NCBI GenBank assembly: GCA_903813345.2
Contig: CAIIXF020000002.1
Span: 21,902,455-21,966,454, forward strand
Source: Owenia fusiformis
Lineage: Eukaryota > Annelida > Polychaeta > Sabellida > Oweniidae
DNA length: 64,000 bases
Direction of reading: 5' to 3'
The notes under the pieces: model-generated
Database searches by the model: none
What the model was told of the DNA's origin: nothing
The model's input: only the letters and a program-made list of their open reading frames with translations
Position numbers and translations under genes: made by a program
Shown: positions 1 through 12,500 of the stretch, piece after piece
How positions within the stretch are numbered: position 1 is the stretch's first letter
Layout: each line of letters opens with the position of its first letter

Positions 1-267
1 AATCTGGTTCATCTCCTACTTCTGAAAACAGAGTAGAGAACTATTGTACACTAAGTACACTGGAAAAACAGATGACAATAGTAGTTTTTTTAAAGGCTGA
101 TAAAAGTTAACTTAACTTAAAAGAAATTAACTTTCATTGAATTCGATCAATAAAAACAAAGCTTAATTTCAGATTTGCTGAAGATGAAATACACTTTTCA
201 GTCTCTATCAATTGTTAAAAGGCGTGTGCTTATAACAAACACCATTTCGATTAAAAAATATCAATAA

Positions 268-479
268 TCAGGCCCATAGCAAGGATTTGCCAAGGGGGGT
301 TCATTTTTCAAAAATTTCCAGGGGGGGTTCACATTTGACAATTTTGGCCCAAATATGGACAAAATCACTTGAGAAGTGCTCAAAATGGTGAAAACTGCAT
401 GATTTTGAAAGAATTTTTGGCCAGGGGGGGGGGGGTTTGCCCGAACCCTGCGAACCCCTCCCCCTGGCTACGGGCCTGA
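268..479. mobile_element. Short inverted-repeat element (MITE-like), CAGGCCCGTAGC type
   Basis: The ends are inverted copies: TCAGGCCCATAGC at the left and GCTACGGGCCTGA at the right. The interior is G-rich with poly-G runs and no plausible gene. A diverged relative lies near 56116-56294 and shares the stretch around the words aagtgctca and aactgcat. Small size, inverted ends and repetition suggest a non-autonomous DNA transposon; the superfamily is not clear to me. Confidence 0.55.
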
Positions 480-694
480 TAATCATACAGTTTCAAGGAA
501 GGTTGAAGTTCACCTTTCAGTCTCCGTAAATTGGTAAAGGGTGTATGCTTAATATGCTTAATAACAGACACATTTCCACATCAAAAACTGTCAAAGGCGA
601 ACCTAAATCATAATGGATAATGTTTGATTTTAAATTAAATTCACAAAATTTTGCCAGGCATATGTTATATACATATTAATACTAGCCTAAATAA

Positions 695-1555
695 ATTTCA
701 CCCTATGCAGACAGAGCCTGTGGGAAATATTGGGTGCGGTGCAAATGAGCGGAGGATGCGGAGCTAATGGTCATTTTTGATTTTAAAATTGGGATATTTC
801 TGAAACTAAGCCGTTTTGGGACTTCAAATATACCAAGATATGTGTATTTGACACCAAATATCAAAAAATTTTGAAAATAGTAGTGCAATTCATTTTATAG
901 TGACGCAGTATGCCTTAAACATTTCCCAGACCTATATATTTTGAGACTATCCTTTTAATACTGCGTCCCCAGCATTCATAAAAAATGGTGTTCAAGATAC
1001 ACTACCCATGCAAATTATTTTTGCATCTTGGAAGCCAGGCAGTATCTGTGTGATTTTATAAAAATTCGGAAATGTTCTTCAGATATGAGCCCCCTCTAAA
1101 TATTGGGTGCGGAGGTACGTTTATGGAGCTCCTCCGCACCCAATATTTAGAGGGGGCTCATATCTGAAAAACATTTCCGAATTTTTATAAAAGCACACAG
1201 ATACTGCCTGGCTTCCAAGATGCAAAAATAATTTGTATAGATAGTGTACCTTGAACACCATTTTTTATGAATGCTGGGGACTCAGTATTAAAAGGATAAT
1301 TTCAAAATATATAGGTCTGGGAAAGGTTTAAGGCACACTGCGTCGCTACAGAATGAATTACGCTACTATTTTCACAATTGTATTGATATTTGGTGTCAAA
1401 TACACATATCTTGGTATATTTGAAGTCCCAAAACGGCTTAGTTTCAAAAATATCCCAAATTTAAATTCAAAAATGACCGTTAGCTCCGCACCCCCGCTCA
1501 TTTGCTCCGCACCCAATATTTCCCACAGGCTCTGTCTGCATAGGGTGAATTTTGG
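695..1555. mobile_element. Foldback element, about 420-bp inverted arms
   Basis: The sequence from about 697 to 1115 is repeated in reverse complement from about 1131 to 1553, leaving a loop of only about 15 bp. Outer ends read CACCCTATGCAGACAGAGCC and its complement; inner ends carry CCTCCGCACCCAATATTTAG and its complement. The arms differ by scattered substitutions and small indels, so this is a real, slightly aged palindrome. The same 60-70 residue reading frame appears once per arm on opposite strands purely because of the symmetry. It looks like a foldback/MITE transposon; I see no transposase. Confidence 0.75.
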
Positions 1556-2194
1556 AACATAAATAAATGACATGTGAATTTGCTGAAGTGACGATTTCCC
1601 ATGTTAAAAATAAGAGAATTTTAGAGAGACCATACATCATGCGATTTATCGCATTCTACCCCCACTTTAACAAAAACCTGTATGGCCCAGTTATCTACGG
1701 CTGACGTTGTTGGTCTACGACATTTCAGAATCAGGGAGTGGATAACAGGGCCAGACGAGTTTGGTTACCCCCACTTATGTTTTTTACAAATTTAAGTGGG
1801 GGTCGTAGAGTAGATGAGATTACAGTAAAATTTTGAATGTTTGGAACTTCTCTGAATCTAAAAAATAAGCAATTAAAGGACCACATTGAAACAGAACATG
1901 TAAAAATAGAAACATTTATACATGTTCTTACTTTTGTTTATTTTAGTTTGTTTTGTAGTTTAGCTATCATATCTGTGACCTCATATTTCAATGCTTCTCT
2001 GCCATGTTATTTTCAAAAAAATTAAAGAACTCCCTAAATATAGTATGCTATCTATTCACTGGTGATCCGCTCGATTACACTGGTTACCGAAACGGTTCGT
2101 TTTGGTAACAAAATGTCGGAACGTCGAAGGTACGATTTTTCTTTTTTCCTTATTTCACGAATTGTAGGCAGAATCCCCACAACATTTTTTCTCA
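1556..2194. other. Non-coding stretch, nothing recognised
   Basis: AT-rich sequence with no convincing ORF. A short GTGGGGGT-type motif and its complement flank 1660-1810 (CCCCCACTT and AAGTGGGGG), suggesting another small degraded inverted-repeat element, but the pairing is brief. Confidence 0.4.
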
Positions 2195-2895
2195 CAAACA
2201 TGTATCAGCATCATATGTTTTAGAAAATGAACATGTTTGCAAAAAATAGGCATAGCTCAGAAGACAACAGAATCATCGATTTAATTCCTCACTTAAGTTA
2301 CACAAACGGTTCGGGTTAAAAGTGCAGATCTTAAGGTTCAGCTGGAAAGTAACATTTTGGTAAAAAATTGCTATACCTGCACATGTTATTTTCTGGTACA
2401 AAATTTAGTATGAAGGCATGTGTGTATTTCCTTGCTTTTTTCAGGAAAGTATCATTACACTGTCTACTTTTAGTAAACCTGGAAACAGGTCAATGGTAGC
2501 TCCTGTGTTGTCTGGAAACTTTGAAAGAAAATTTGGAAAAATAGAAAGTGTGAAATATCGGAATTTCCTGGAGTTCCCATTGAACTCCTACTAGATATCA
2601 TTAAACACTGGGGGGTATCGTGATGCAACAACACCGTGTTGTTGCATCAAGATGGCCAGACTTCCGGTGATAGATTTTCGTACGATATTTTGTTTTCCCA
2701 ATTTAAACCCATTTCTAGGACGAGTTGCTCAATAATCATACACATGCAGTTAGCTCATGATCTATATTTAAAAAAACTCTCATTAGTATGCATGTACCAT
2801 CATCAAGAAGCGAGAAATTCGCGGTTTTAATTCCTCACTATTGATGCAACAACACCACTCTGTTTATTATCGATGATGCAACAACACCAATGTGC
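2195..2895. repeat. Left arm of a long inverted repeat with GATGCAACAACAC motifs
   Basis: This arm reappears in reverse complement at about 4743-5325. Matching landmarks include the ACATGTTATTTTCTGGTAC block, the CTTCCGGTGATAGATTTTCG block and a GATGCAACAACAC palindrome at 2619-2650. Part of the left arm (about 2447-2600) has no counterpart on the right, so the right arm is partly deleted. A third copy of the family lies near 28045-28345. It is probably one end of a larger DNA element or an inverted insertion of the same repeat. Confidence 0.65.
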
Positions 2896-3289
2896 TGATG
2901 CAAAAACGCCAATTTATGTATCATTGAATATCTAGAGAAACTGTTTTATGTTCTGTTTATAGGTGTTGGTCGGGAAATGAATAAAACGCGTGAGTGCGTG
3001 GTTCATGAATGAAACGTATTTTGTTTGGTTCTTTAATGTATTTGTCTTTATCAAAGTTAAAAGGATATTCAAGGTAAACTAAATACATAGGCTAAATATT
3101 GAATCCCCGGGAGCCAACCTCATTGATATTGTATCTGAAAAATAAAGATTATTCATTTTCTAAATTAAATCCCCTTGATTTACCGTATAGTATGGAAATT
3201 CTTTAAAAAGTACTAATATAACTAGACTTTGGAAATTGAACAAGTTCAATTTCAGACTCCAGATCTAGACTTTTTAAGCCGAGTCATCC

Positions 3290-3575
3290 AGAAAAAGATG
3301 GATGGATGGATGAAATAGAAAGGAGGGATAGGACAGAATAGGATGTAACGATAGGAGAGAATAGAGAAGAAAGATAGGATAGCACAGCAAGGAAGGATAA
3401 GATAGGAAGGAAAGGATGGGAAGGATAGATAGATAGGAAGGAAAGGATATGAAGGATAGATAGGAAGGAACGGATAGGGATAAAAGGGATGGGATAGGAA
3501 GGATAGGATAGAATAAGAAGGAACGATAGGATATAATAGTATGATAGGATAGGAAGGATGGATTGAAGGATGGAT
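3290..3575. repeat. GGATA/GGAAG/GATAG purine-rich simple repeat
   Basis: An imperfect microsatellite of GGATAG, GGAAGGAAAGGAT and GATGGATG units lies between the arms of the surrounding inverted repeat. The opposite strand reads through as a Ser/Pro/Leu/Ile-rich frame, which is a product of the repeat and not a gene. Confidence 0.8.
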
Positions 3576-4740
3576 GGATTTTTCAACATTTTCTTCGCTA
3601 CTCTTGACTTTCTATCAGGATACCATCAGATCGATTTTTATCGAAATTTCAAAACGCCATAACTTCCGAACCGGAAGTCGGATCGAAATTTGGTTTGCAG
3701 ATTCTGATTCCTGGGAAAATTATATTCTTTATTCATAACTCAAACGTTAAATTTGGAGAATTTTTTTATTTTGATCTACTTTTTGGACACCCATATCTCA
3801 AAAGTGGGTTAAAATACTTTCTGACGGCAAAAGGCTAACACTATAAGTACATTCTTGGCTACAAGTATACACAATATCGAAGAATATAATTGAAGTGTAG
3901 TGTCAGAATCACAAAAATAAGGAAAACTTTGAATTTGACCTAGATTTTGACCTAGACATTTTTGTTTCCGAATTTTGAAGCTAGATTGCTTTTGAGGTAC
4001 CCTTCATTTAAAGGCTTTCATTAAATTAAGCTGTACTCGGTCGTATATATGTCGTATTTTACACTTCAAAAAAAATTTCCCATTGACTTTACATGGGGCA
4101 CCTTTAGCGATTTTGAGTTTTCAAAACGCCATAACTTCCGATGAGTGTTGGTTTAATGATATTGCAGTTATACAATGCTATTATATAGAGGTTATTTACT
4201 GAGAGGGATTCAATATTGGTTTTATTCCGGGAGACATTATGATATTTCCCGAGGGCCCAGGGGGAATCTGGGATTACTGTACCCCTATCAATTTACCTTT
4301 TTGGGACCTAAATCCTATTACCTACCTTTTTACTCAATCGGGGAGAACGAATCCAAAGAGAACAATACTTCTACATGTGCGCCGTGCAAAATTTCCAAAA
4401 GTTCGTCGTGTTTACCGAGAACGAAAGATGTTTGTCCACCATTTTGAATGATACTAACTGGTATCAGGGTCATCAAGCTATGGAACAGGGGTTTATGAAA
4501 ATAGATTGGGTTACTATAGCTTGCAATGTTAAAGGTGATTGAACTATGTTATAAAACAACTTCCAGTACATTATGATATTTATAAGTATAAATTTTTGAA
4601 AATACATATAAAGAATCTTTGCCCACAGGACGTGTATTTTGAATGCCTGGGAAGAACACAAATGGGTACTGGCCCGGTGTTGCAATAGTAGCATTTAAAA
4701 ATCTGTTCCTCCCGAGATTTATGGTCTTCTGAAATAATAC
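3576..4740. other. Spacer between inverted arms, no gene recognised
   Basis: No domain-like ORF. A repeated phrase (CAAAACGCCATAACTTCCGA) occurs at about 3650 and 4125, so the spacer is itself partly duplicated. From about 4185 to 4290 a segment with TTTATTCCGGGAG and ATATTTCCCGAGGG resembles the hairpin elements at 14425, 24400, 24912 and 60310. Confidence 0.4.
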
Positions 4741-4742
4741 TA

Positions 4743-5325
4743 TTAATTGGTGTTGTTGCATCATTGCTCAAATCTAGAGGAGTGTTGTTGCATCTTCGGT
4801 TTGGTGTTGTTGCATCAATAGTGGAGAACTAAAACCGTGAACTTCTTGCTTCTTGATGATGCTACATGTATACTAATGAGAGTTTCTTAAAATATAGACC
4901 GTGCGCTAACTTCACGTGTGTGGTTATTGAAAAGGTCGTCCTAGAAATGGGTTTAAATTGGGGAAACAACATATCGTACGAAAATCTATCACCGGAAGTC
5001 TGGCCATCTTGATGCAACAACACGGTGTTGTTGCATCACGATACTCCCCAGTGATTAAAGAAGACAATGGAATGATACTTTCCTGAAAAAAGCAAGGCAA
5101 TTGACAAATGTCTTCATACTTTATTTTGTACCAGAAAATAACATGTGCTGGTATAGCAATTTTTTTACCAAAATGTTACTTTCAAGCTGTACCTTAACTG
5201 TTTTTCGAAAAACCGTTTATGTAACTTAAGTGAGGAATTAAATCGACGATTATATTGTCTTCTGAACTATTTGTTCGCAAACATGTACATTTTCTAAAGC
5301 ATATGAAACTGATACATGTTTGTGT
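4743..5325. repeat. Right arm of the long inverted repeat
   Basis: Reverse complement of most of 2195-2895. It contains three separate GTGTTGTTGCATC motifs at about 4752-4815 and the palindrome GATGCAACAACACGGTG with its mirror at about 5012-5039. The match ends at about 5325, where the mirrored left arm also stops. Confidence 0.65.
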
Positions 5326-5444
5326 ATTTCTGCCATCATGATTATCTATCAGGCTAAAGATGGCAATCACTGACTCCCCGGGCAATGTCTATTCTTTGAA
5401 AGAGGTAGATCTAACAGAGATCACCATCAAGATTAAGATAACTG

Positions 5445-6008
5445 CATAAACTTATCCCGTTCCCGGACTATGGTCCTGTACGGAGCCCATACATTTGCCT
5501 GTACGATTACAACATGGGAGAATTTTTTACTGATCTTACACTTCAGATACCTACTTCAATAGATTCCTTGGTAATTAAGCATTCTTTTCGTGTAGTTGAA
5601 TCCACAATTGTCTGGGTTTATCGGCAGAACGAAGACATTTTCGTTTTTGATCGCAATATTTGCGTGTAACATTTAACCTTTTTCAACCGTCAAATTCCTC
5701 CATATTGGTACTTCCGGGCTACATCCGGGACAGCCAAACGGGGGATTCCCCGTTTAAATCCAACCGCCATTTTGAAAAGTGATGGAATCTCTCTCGATGA
5801 AAAAGAGAAAATGTTCTCGTTCTACCGATATACCCAGACAATCGGCGGTTCCAATATATTAGAAGTTACATCTTGAGTTCTATAATGCATTGAGGTAGGT
5901 ATCTTAAGTGTAAGGGGCATAGATAATTCTCCCAAGTTGTAATCATACAGGCAAATGAATGCGATCAGTGCAGGACTATAGTCCGGGAAAGGGATAAGCA
6001 TAAACCAT
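5445..6008. mobile_element. Inverted-repeat element, about 115-bp arms
   Basis: The left end has TTATCCCGTTCCCGGACTAT and the right end ATAGTCCGGGAAAGGGATAA. Further inward, CAGGCAAAT/ATTTGCCTG, TTGTAATC and CTTACACTTAAGATACC-like blocks mirror each other. The middle also pairs loosely around TGTCTGGG and CCCAGACA. No transposase is visible, which suits a MITE. Confidence 0.6.
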
Positions 6009-7159
6009 TTGCCATAAACACTTCACCATCCAATCAACACATCTGCGCCAGATCCAAGGGACCGGATCTGACTTGAAAGTCGCTGATGGTTAATTGACCC
6101 CTGGACCCCTTGTAATTGACCTAACGAAAATTATGAACCGGGAATTCTGATTGAAAATCGTGATGAAATTGAATATCAATAACATCGATTCAAATATCAG
6201 AATATTCAAAAGTTCATTTCAAAAATTATGAAAATTGAAACGATCCCAACTTTCACATGAGATTATTTGTGTTCTCGCTGCAAGTACCGGCCATGGAATG
6301 CTTTCATTTTAGCCTTTGGTGATTGTGTAACATGCATGCATCATTCTTACCTTCGAAAGCTGGCAGTACGGCTCCCAAGTTGCTTTTAAGCAGCAATATT
6401 CTTGAACTTGGAACTGTCCTCCATGTTGATTTCGACGCGGGAATTCCTCTATTTCTATTGGTTGATAGAACAGAATACGATAAAAAGCCGAACGAGACAT
6501 ACATCAAATTTGCGAACGATGTACTTTCCGTTTGTAACGCTCGCCCTTGTTGAAAGGGACTAACATTTTTGTCCCGAGGTCTGACAAATCGCCGGAAGAG
6601 TGGAGCTTTAGTCAATTTACCGATAATTCGCAAACTTTAGTCCCGATGTAAAAGGGTAGGAGGTCCTATCAAATTATGGTCCTACTTTCCATTGATTTAT
6701 ATGGTGACCTAAATACAACTCTCCCTTATTATCGTATCCACAATCAGGGCCAGTAAGGGCCTTTAAGAAAGGGGACCATAATCCCCAGGGGACCATAATT
6801 TCTTTTACACCGGCAAGCTCCAGAGGAAGTCGACATGGACATCTATGAAGTTCAGAGGAAGAAAATATGGAATTTTATAACTCTGAGAGGAATAATACAT
6901 GGAAACTTCCAATTTTGAGAGGAAATTGACATGGAAAAAATGCTCAAAAAGGGGGTCTTTGGCGCGGCACATAGGTATTAAGAGGTATATTGGAGTGAAC
7001 CCCCCGGGACAGAACCTCAGACTTTTGTCAGCAATAACCCATGGCAAAATTACAACGTCGGAGAAACGTTTTCTTTACATCATATTTCCACTCTCACTCT
7101 CAATTACCACGTTAAGTTCATCTGTGTGAGCCAACATATGCCTGTGCCTTCACCGATCA
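6009..7159. other. Non-coding or unrecognised stretch
   Basis: Short ORFs lie on both strands at 6304-6633, but they overlap each other, show no domain, and have no convincing splice context. The phrase TAGTCCCGATGT and its neighbours hint at a small degraded repeat. I see no supportable gene. Confidence 0.4.
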
Positions 7160-8760
7160 GTATTTAAAGTTACCACAACTCGAGGCATACATGTATATTC
7201 GTTATATATTTAACATTTACATCACGTCACAAATTAAACGAATTTGTTGAGACCACAACGTCTTTGTCACGTTCTTTTTCACATACATGTATATGTATTT
7301 TTCACGTTTAAAACCCGTTTCGTCAACGTCAAAATTAACTGTTTCGACAACGTTGCAAATAAACCAATTTCGTGAGGACATAGCGTCTTTTTGTAACGTT
7401 TCCTGCACTTACAAATATTTTTTTACATTTCAATTGAAAACACGTTTCGACAACGTTGAAATTAACCGTTTGCACTACGTTGAAAATGAACCATTTTGGT
7501 CAGAAAACGACGTCTTTGTAACGTGTTTTACAATTACAAATATTTTTCTCATTCAAACCATGTTTTGACAACGTTACAATTAGCCATTTTCACTACGTGG
7601 CAAATGAACCAATTTGGTGGGAAAACAAGGACTTTGTAACGTTTCCTAGACTTACAATTATCTTTCACATTTAAAACACGTTACGACAACGTCAAATTTT
7701 ACTGTTTATATTACGTAGCAAATGAAACAATTTGGTGAGAACTGCAACGTCTTTGTAACGTTTTCTACACTTACAAATATCTTTCACATTTAAAACACGT
7801 TACGACAACGTCAAATTTTACCGTTTACATTACGTAGCAAATGTACCAAATTTGGTGAGAACACAACGTTTTTGTAACGTTTTCTACACTTACAAATATC
7901 TTTCACATTTAAAACACGTTACGACAACGTCAAATTTTACCGTTTATATTACGTAGCAAATGAAACAATTTGGTGAGAACTGCAACGTCTTTGTAATGTT
8001 TCCTGCACTTACAAATATTTTACACATTTAAAAAACGTTACGACAACGTTAAATTTTACCGTTTATATTACGTTGCAAATGAACCAAACTGGTAAAAATT
8101 CAACGTCATTGTTACGTTTTTCACACGTTACGACGACATCAAATTTTACCGTTTATATTACGTAGGAAATGAAACAATTTGGTGAGAAGTGCAACGTCTT
8201 TGTAACGTTTTCTACACTTACAAATATCTTTCACATTTAAAACACGTTACGACAACGTCAAATTTTACCGTTTACATTACGTAGCAAATGTACCAAATTT
8301 GGTGAGAACACAACGTTTTTGTAACGTTTTCTACACTTACAAATATCTTTCACATTTAAAACACGTTACGACAACGTCAAATTTTACCGTTTATATTACG
8401 TAGCAAATGAAACAATTTGGTGAGAACTGCAACGTCTTTGTAATGTTTCCTGCACTTACAAATATTTTACACATTTAAAAAACGTTACGACAACGTTAAA
8501 TTTTACCGTTTATATTACGTTGCAAATGAACCAAACTGGTAAAAATTCAACGTCATTGTTACGTTTTTCACACCAGCACAAATTTCGAACTTTACTAACA
8601 CATTACTACAACGTCATTTTTTAACCATCCACCGACGTTTTGCTGAATGTCACAATTTTACGTTACTTTGACGTTTATATAACGGAAATATACAACGTCT
8701 CCAGTGAACTTATATACCACATATGAGTGACGTTACATGGACGTCACTGTTTGCTGGGTA
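7160..8760. repeat. AACGT-rich satellite, about 120-bp monomers in a higher-order pattern
   Basis: A monomer of about 115-120 bp recurs through the region. The word ACGACAACGT, or a close variant, starts near 7682, 7802, 7921, 8040, 8128, 8246, 8366 and 8485. Each monomer carries several ACGT cores (CAACGTC, GTAACGTT, ATTACGTAGC). The blocks around 7745-8125 and 8190-8570 are almost identical over three monomers, giving a higher-order period near 445 bp. The left part (7160-7680) is more diverged. The array stops at a TGACGTTACATGGACGTCA segment about 520 bp before the first recognised transporter exon. Confidence 0.8.
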
Positions 8761-9270
8761 CGTGTTATAAAGCCACATGTATGTCTATACCCCCAACATT
8801 CAGGAACCATTATTATAATCCAAGATTACAAGTTTATAGGACATTACATCGTGGAATAATTGAAAAAATGATAACCAATTCTCCTACATGCCTGTAGTTT
8901 GATTTTATTTCATTCAATAAAGCGGTTTGTCATGTGTGGAAACGTTTTACACACCACTCTTTGTTTGTGTTATATATCACGTCGTGGATCGAATGCCAGC
9001 TTCAAACATTGACCTTCGGTCTTGGTTTAGGAAGCAACAATTCAACCACTTCGATAAATTAATGGCAGTACTTGTGTTTGTAGGATTTATCAAATATTTG
9101 AAATAAAAAGCTCATATAACATAAAAGTAAGTATTTTTGTTGTTGACATGCAGATTTTGATGGAAACAGTAAATAAATATGCCAATCTAGTCATAAAAAC
9201 GAGAATTCAGCGAGATTTCAAAAAGCTACATGTATATAACAAAACTTGTATTGCAATGTTTTTACCTTAG
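8761..9270. other. Upstream flank of the transporter gene
   Basis: The first recognised exon starts with one base of a split codon, so at least one upstream exon must supply the N-terminus. I looked for a short ORF ending in a GT donor of the right phase. The strong-looking AAAGTAAGT at about 9124 is preceded by an in-frame stop in the only candidate. The missing exon may lie further left, across the satellite, or be too short to see. Confidence 0.35.
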
Positions 9271-9526
9271 ACGAGTGATACATGGTGTGCAACCAACAAT
9301 TGAACTACGTGATGGGATCCTACTCATATTGGGATTCGGCTTATTCTCTGTTTTGATTGCAATAACTTTCCATTGTATCCGGAAATACGTCTACGGGGAT
9401 GCGTCGAATGTTGACACTTCGTTTGATGCAGGAGGTAAAGTGTCTCTTGGCATGACAGCCACAGTCATCGTGTCTCAGATGACATGGGCGGCAACGCTGC
9501 TACAATCTACAACATTTGCTGTTAAG
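9271..9526 (+). CDS. DUR3: DUR3 exon 1 of those found (first helices)
   Basis: The acceptor TTTTTACCTTAG precedes it and the donor AAG|GTAGGT follows. It encodes about 85 residues: a hydrophobic helix (ILLILGFGLFSVLIAITFHC), a polar stretch with GDASNVDTSFDAGG, then the family signature SQMTWAATLLQS. The ORF extends upstream to an ATG at 9230, but those 14 residues sit in what looks like intron sequence, so I do not take that ATG as the start. Confidence 0.8.
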
Positions 9527-12500
9527 GTAGGTAAATGTGACGATTGCAGTTCATTTTCTAATAAATACTACAAACAGCAAGGAGGATTGGCTCCCAGGGT
9601 TCCAACTCAAAATGTCGTGATTGCACAATTCGAATTCAAACAGCCGCCATTTTGTTCACTTCAGAATTTGAATCGCGAGATTTGGTCTTATTTCCGAACA
9701 AAAAATCCAAAAAGTTATCGACATATTGGTTCGAGTCTTTTGGTTGTTGATTATTTTATAGTCAGTTGTTATGTTAGAAAATAGGGAACCAATCCTCTTT
9801 GACATGCAGCATAGTTAGTCCATATGCTCCTTTCTACAACTTTTTGTTATACTTAGAAAACGATATTTATTCAATACTCTAAGGATAATGTACGTAAAAT
9901 GTTTTGCCGTTTTATTTTATTTAGTTTGGTATAAGTGGAGCATTTTGGTATGGATCTGCTGCTACAATACAACTATTTACCCTCGCAAACCTTTCGATTC
10001 AACTCAAAACAAAGGCTCCTGGCGCAAAAACATTCCTTCAGGTAGTACAGGGTGGTCAAAAAAATGGAAACCCTGCATTTTCCTTATATCTTTGTCACTT
10101 TAAGGAATTACTCCCTGATATTTCACACATTTGTACATCATTCAATATCCTACCAACTTACCATATTTCATGACCATCAGACTGATAGTCACAATTTGAC
10201 AGCACTTTGAATAACATGCTTCAGATTTGGCCATTATCGCGCTGTAGGCAAAACAGCACAGTTGTCAATGACCCGAATGTATTCCTCAGCAAGTATGGCC
10301 TGAATAACACAAATGATCTCACTTTTGAGGTTTGCAGTTGTCCTGAGGTCATTCTCATTACATATACTCTATCTCTGCCGTATCCCCACAGGTAGGGACA
10401 TTTTAAACGATGAGTACAGGTTTCCCCACAACGCAATAGTGGCCACTGGGCATGTTCTTTAAAGTACTGTAACATTGTGACTATCAACCTGATGGTCATG
10501 AAATACAAAAGACTGGTTGCAAATTGAATGATGTACAAAAGTGTAAAATATCAGGGAGTTATTTCTTAAAATGACAAAGATATGAGGAAAATGGTATTAG
10601 GGTTTCCATTTTTTGACCACCCTGTATGTGACTGTCATTTCTAATTTTCTATCGTTTGTCAATATTCGACAACAAGATTAGGATTAAACCTTTCTGATCG
10701 TCATTGTTTGCAGGTAATGCGTGCACGATTTGGGGGACCCACGCACATTGTGTTCTGCGTGTTTGCTGTTATCACAAACATTTTAATAACCATGATGTTG
10801 TTACTTGGAGGCAGTGTGGTACTCACAAGTCTTATAAGGGATCTTTCTATTGAATTGACCTGTATGATTCTAGCAGCAGTTATTGGTAAATTGTTTAGTT
10901 GATGTACTGTTTCGTATTTAGGCTCAATAATACGGTGGGGACATGGGTATTGCGTGTCATACCTTATCTCACAAACAAGAAATGTATCTCAACAGAATCA
11001 CCTGCGGCCTATCAGAAACTTCTCTTTCAAATATCCAATCAGAAGATAAAATTGAACAATTGATATTTTCAATGTCATCAATGTTCCCACTTGCAGTTAG
11101 GAACTCACATATAGGCTACACGCACCTATTTTACCCACAACAGAAGCCTCTTATTACTTCCTCTTTTACCTCTCATTGTCACATTGTACAATTTTCGATC
11201 CAATATTTGTCCCATAGCTTTTTTTATTTTATTGTTGAACAGTGGAACATTTAATGCCAAAAGACGATATTTCAACTTTACTCGAGTCTCTAGCTTACAG
11301 CTAGATAAGACTTCATTGATTTCGTATGTACTCTAGAAAAAGTGGCACACGTGCCTAGAATTCCTATTAAATAATTTTTATGAATATGTATAAGAATGTT
11401 AATTATATTGAGGTTGTAAGCGTTGCTTGCCTGGATTAAGATGTTTCAAAATTTATTTTGGGAAAGAACCTCAAACTCAACGCAGGGGAGGGAAACCAAC
11501 ATATCTGAGAGCTTTAGAGATAACAGCCACGTCTCTTGCTTACCACCTTCGTTTGTTCGAATTTTCACCGGCTAGTTTCTACTACACTTCGATGTGGTGT
11601 TTGAATTAATGTAGGCAAATTTTGACTACCATGCAGGGTATCTGATAGAAATAAATGTGAAGCGAATTACAATTTTCCATTTTTCGAGTAGTGGCAATCT
11701 GCGAAAAGTTTGTTTCTTCTGCTTAGGTTTTTAAATAAGACTTCAAAGATCGCCCTAATACTTCACTTTCGCTGAAGAAGGCAGTAGAATGAAAATGAAA
11801 AACAAGTTTATTAAGAGGAACACCATTGGGTTCTTTCTTTTGTTTTGACCCCAGGGTTACTAAAGCCATATTTTTCAAAATTGCTGTCAGAATATTTTTA
11901 AACTGTACAAAGCTACAATACTCCAGTATGCGTGCTCAAAATAAAGCCAAACAAAAATTAGAATTTCACATGTTTTTGGCAATTGCGTATAATAACTTCC
12001 GGAGCTCGTGGATAATCTTATAATCTCTTAGACATTTTGCTAAATGCTCAATAATGAATGACGCAACAAAGATGAACAGGTTATAGTGAATAGTGCATTT
12101 AACTTCCAGAAGGTAAGGGAGATTCCCATTTGTTAGCTAACTCTTATTTTTTCATCTATATACAGGGCGTATCAAAAAACCGCAACAAGTAGTTATCTCG
12201 TAAAATCACAAAACTATTGATGACTACATCAATTTCATTTAATGTTCCATAAAACCATGTCTCTCCTCTTTGCAATGATAGATCATTCATTCACATGTGG
12301 TAATGATTGGGTGAGAAATCCGTCCATTTGCACAGTGGGTCAAAATCGGCTCTGCGCCAAGTTTTAGAGTTTTAGAAAAAATCAGTGCAAGGGCTAAGTG
12401 CCAGTGGAAGTTCCCCTGACTTGAATTGTTGTGACTTTTTCTGTTGGAGCTATCTCGGAGCATCTGTGCTCACATTTCCTCCACCAGATATTGCAAAACC

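Noticed and set aside
703-1573. Repeated 60-70 residue frame FGVKYTYLGIFEVPKRLSF on both strands, as if a conserved protein
   Set aside because: It is the same DNA in the two arms of a palindrome and is conserved only for that reason.
3284-3589. Minus-strand Ser/Pro/Leu/Ile-rich ORF
   Set aside because: It is a translation of the GGATAG/GGAAGG microsatellite.
6304-6633. 109-residue minus-strand ORF and an overlapping plus-strand ORF
   Set aside because: They overlap on opposite strands, neither shows a domain, codon pattern or splice context, and short ORFs of this size occur by chance.
9230-9270. ATG at 9230 as the start of the transporter
   Set aside because: The sequence just before 9271 is a good acceptor (TTTTTACCTTAG), and the residues from the ATG do not resemble a DUR3 N-terminus. 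Kept only as a weak alternative.
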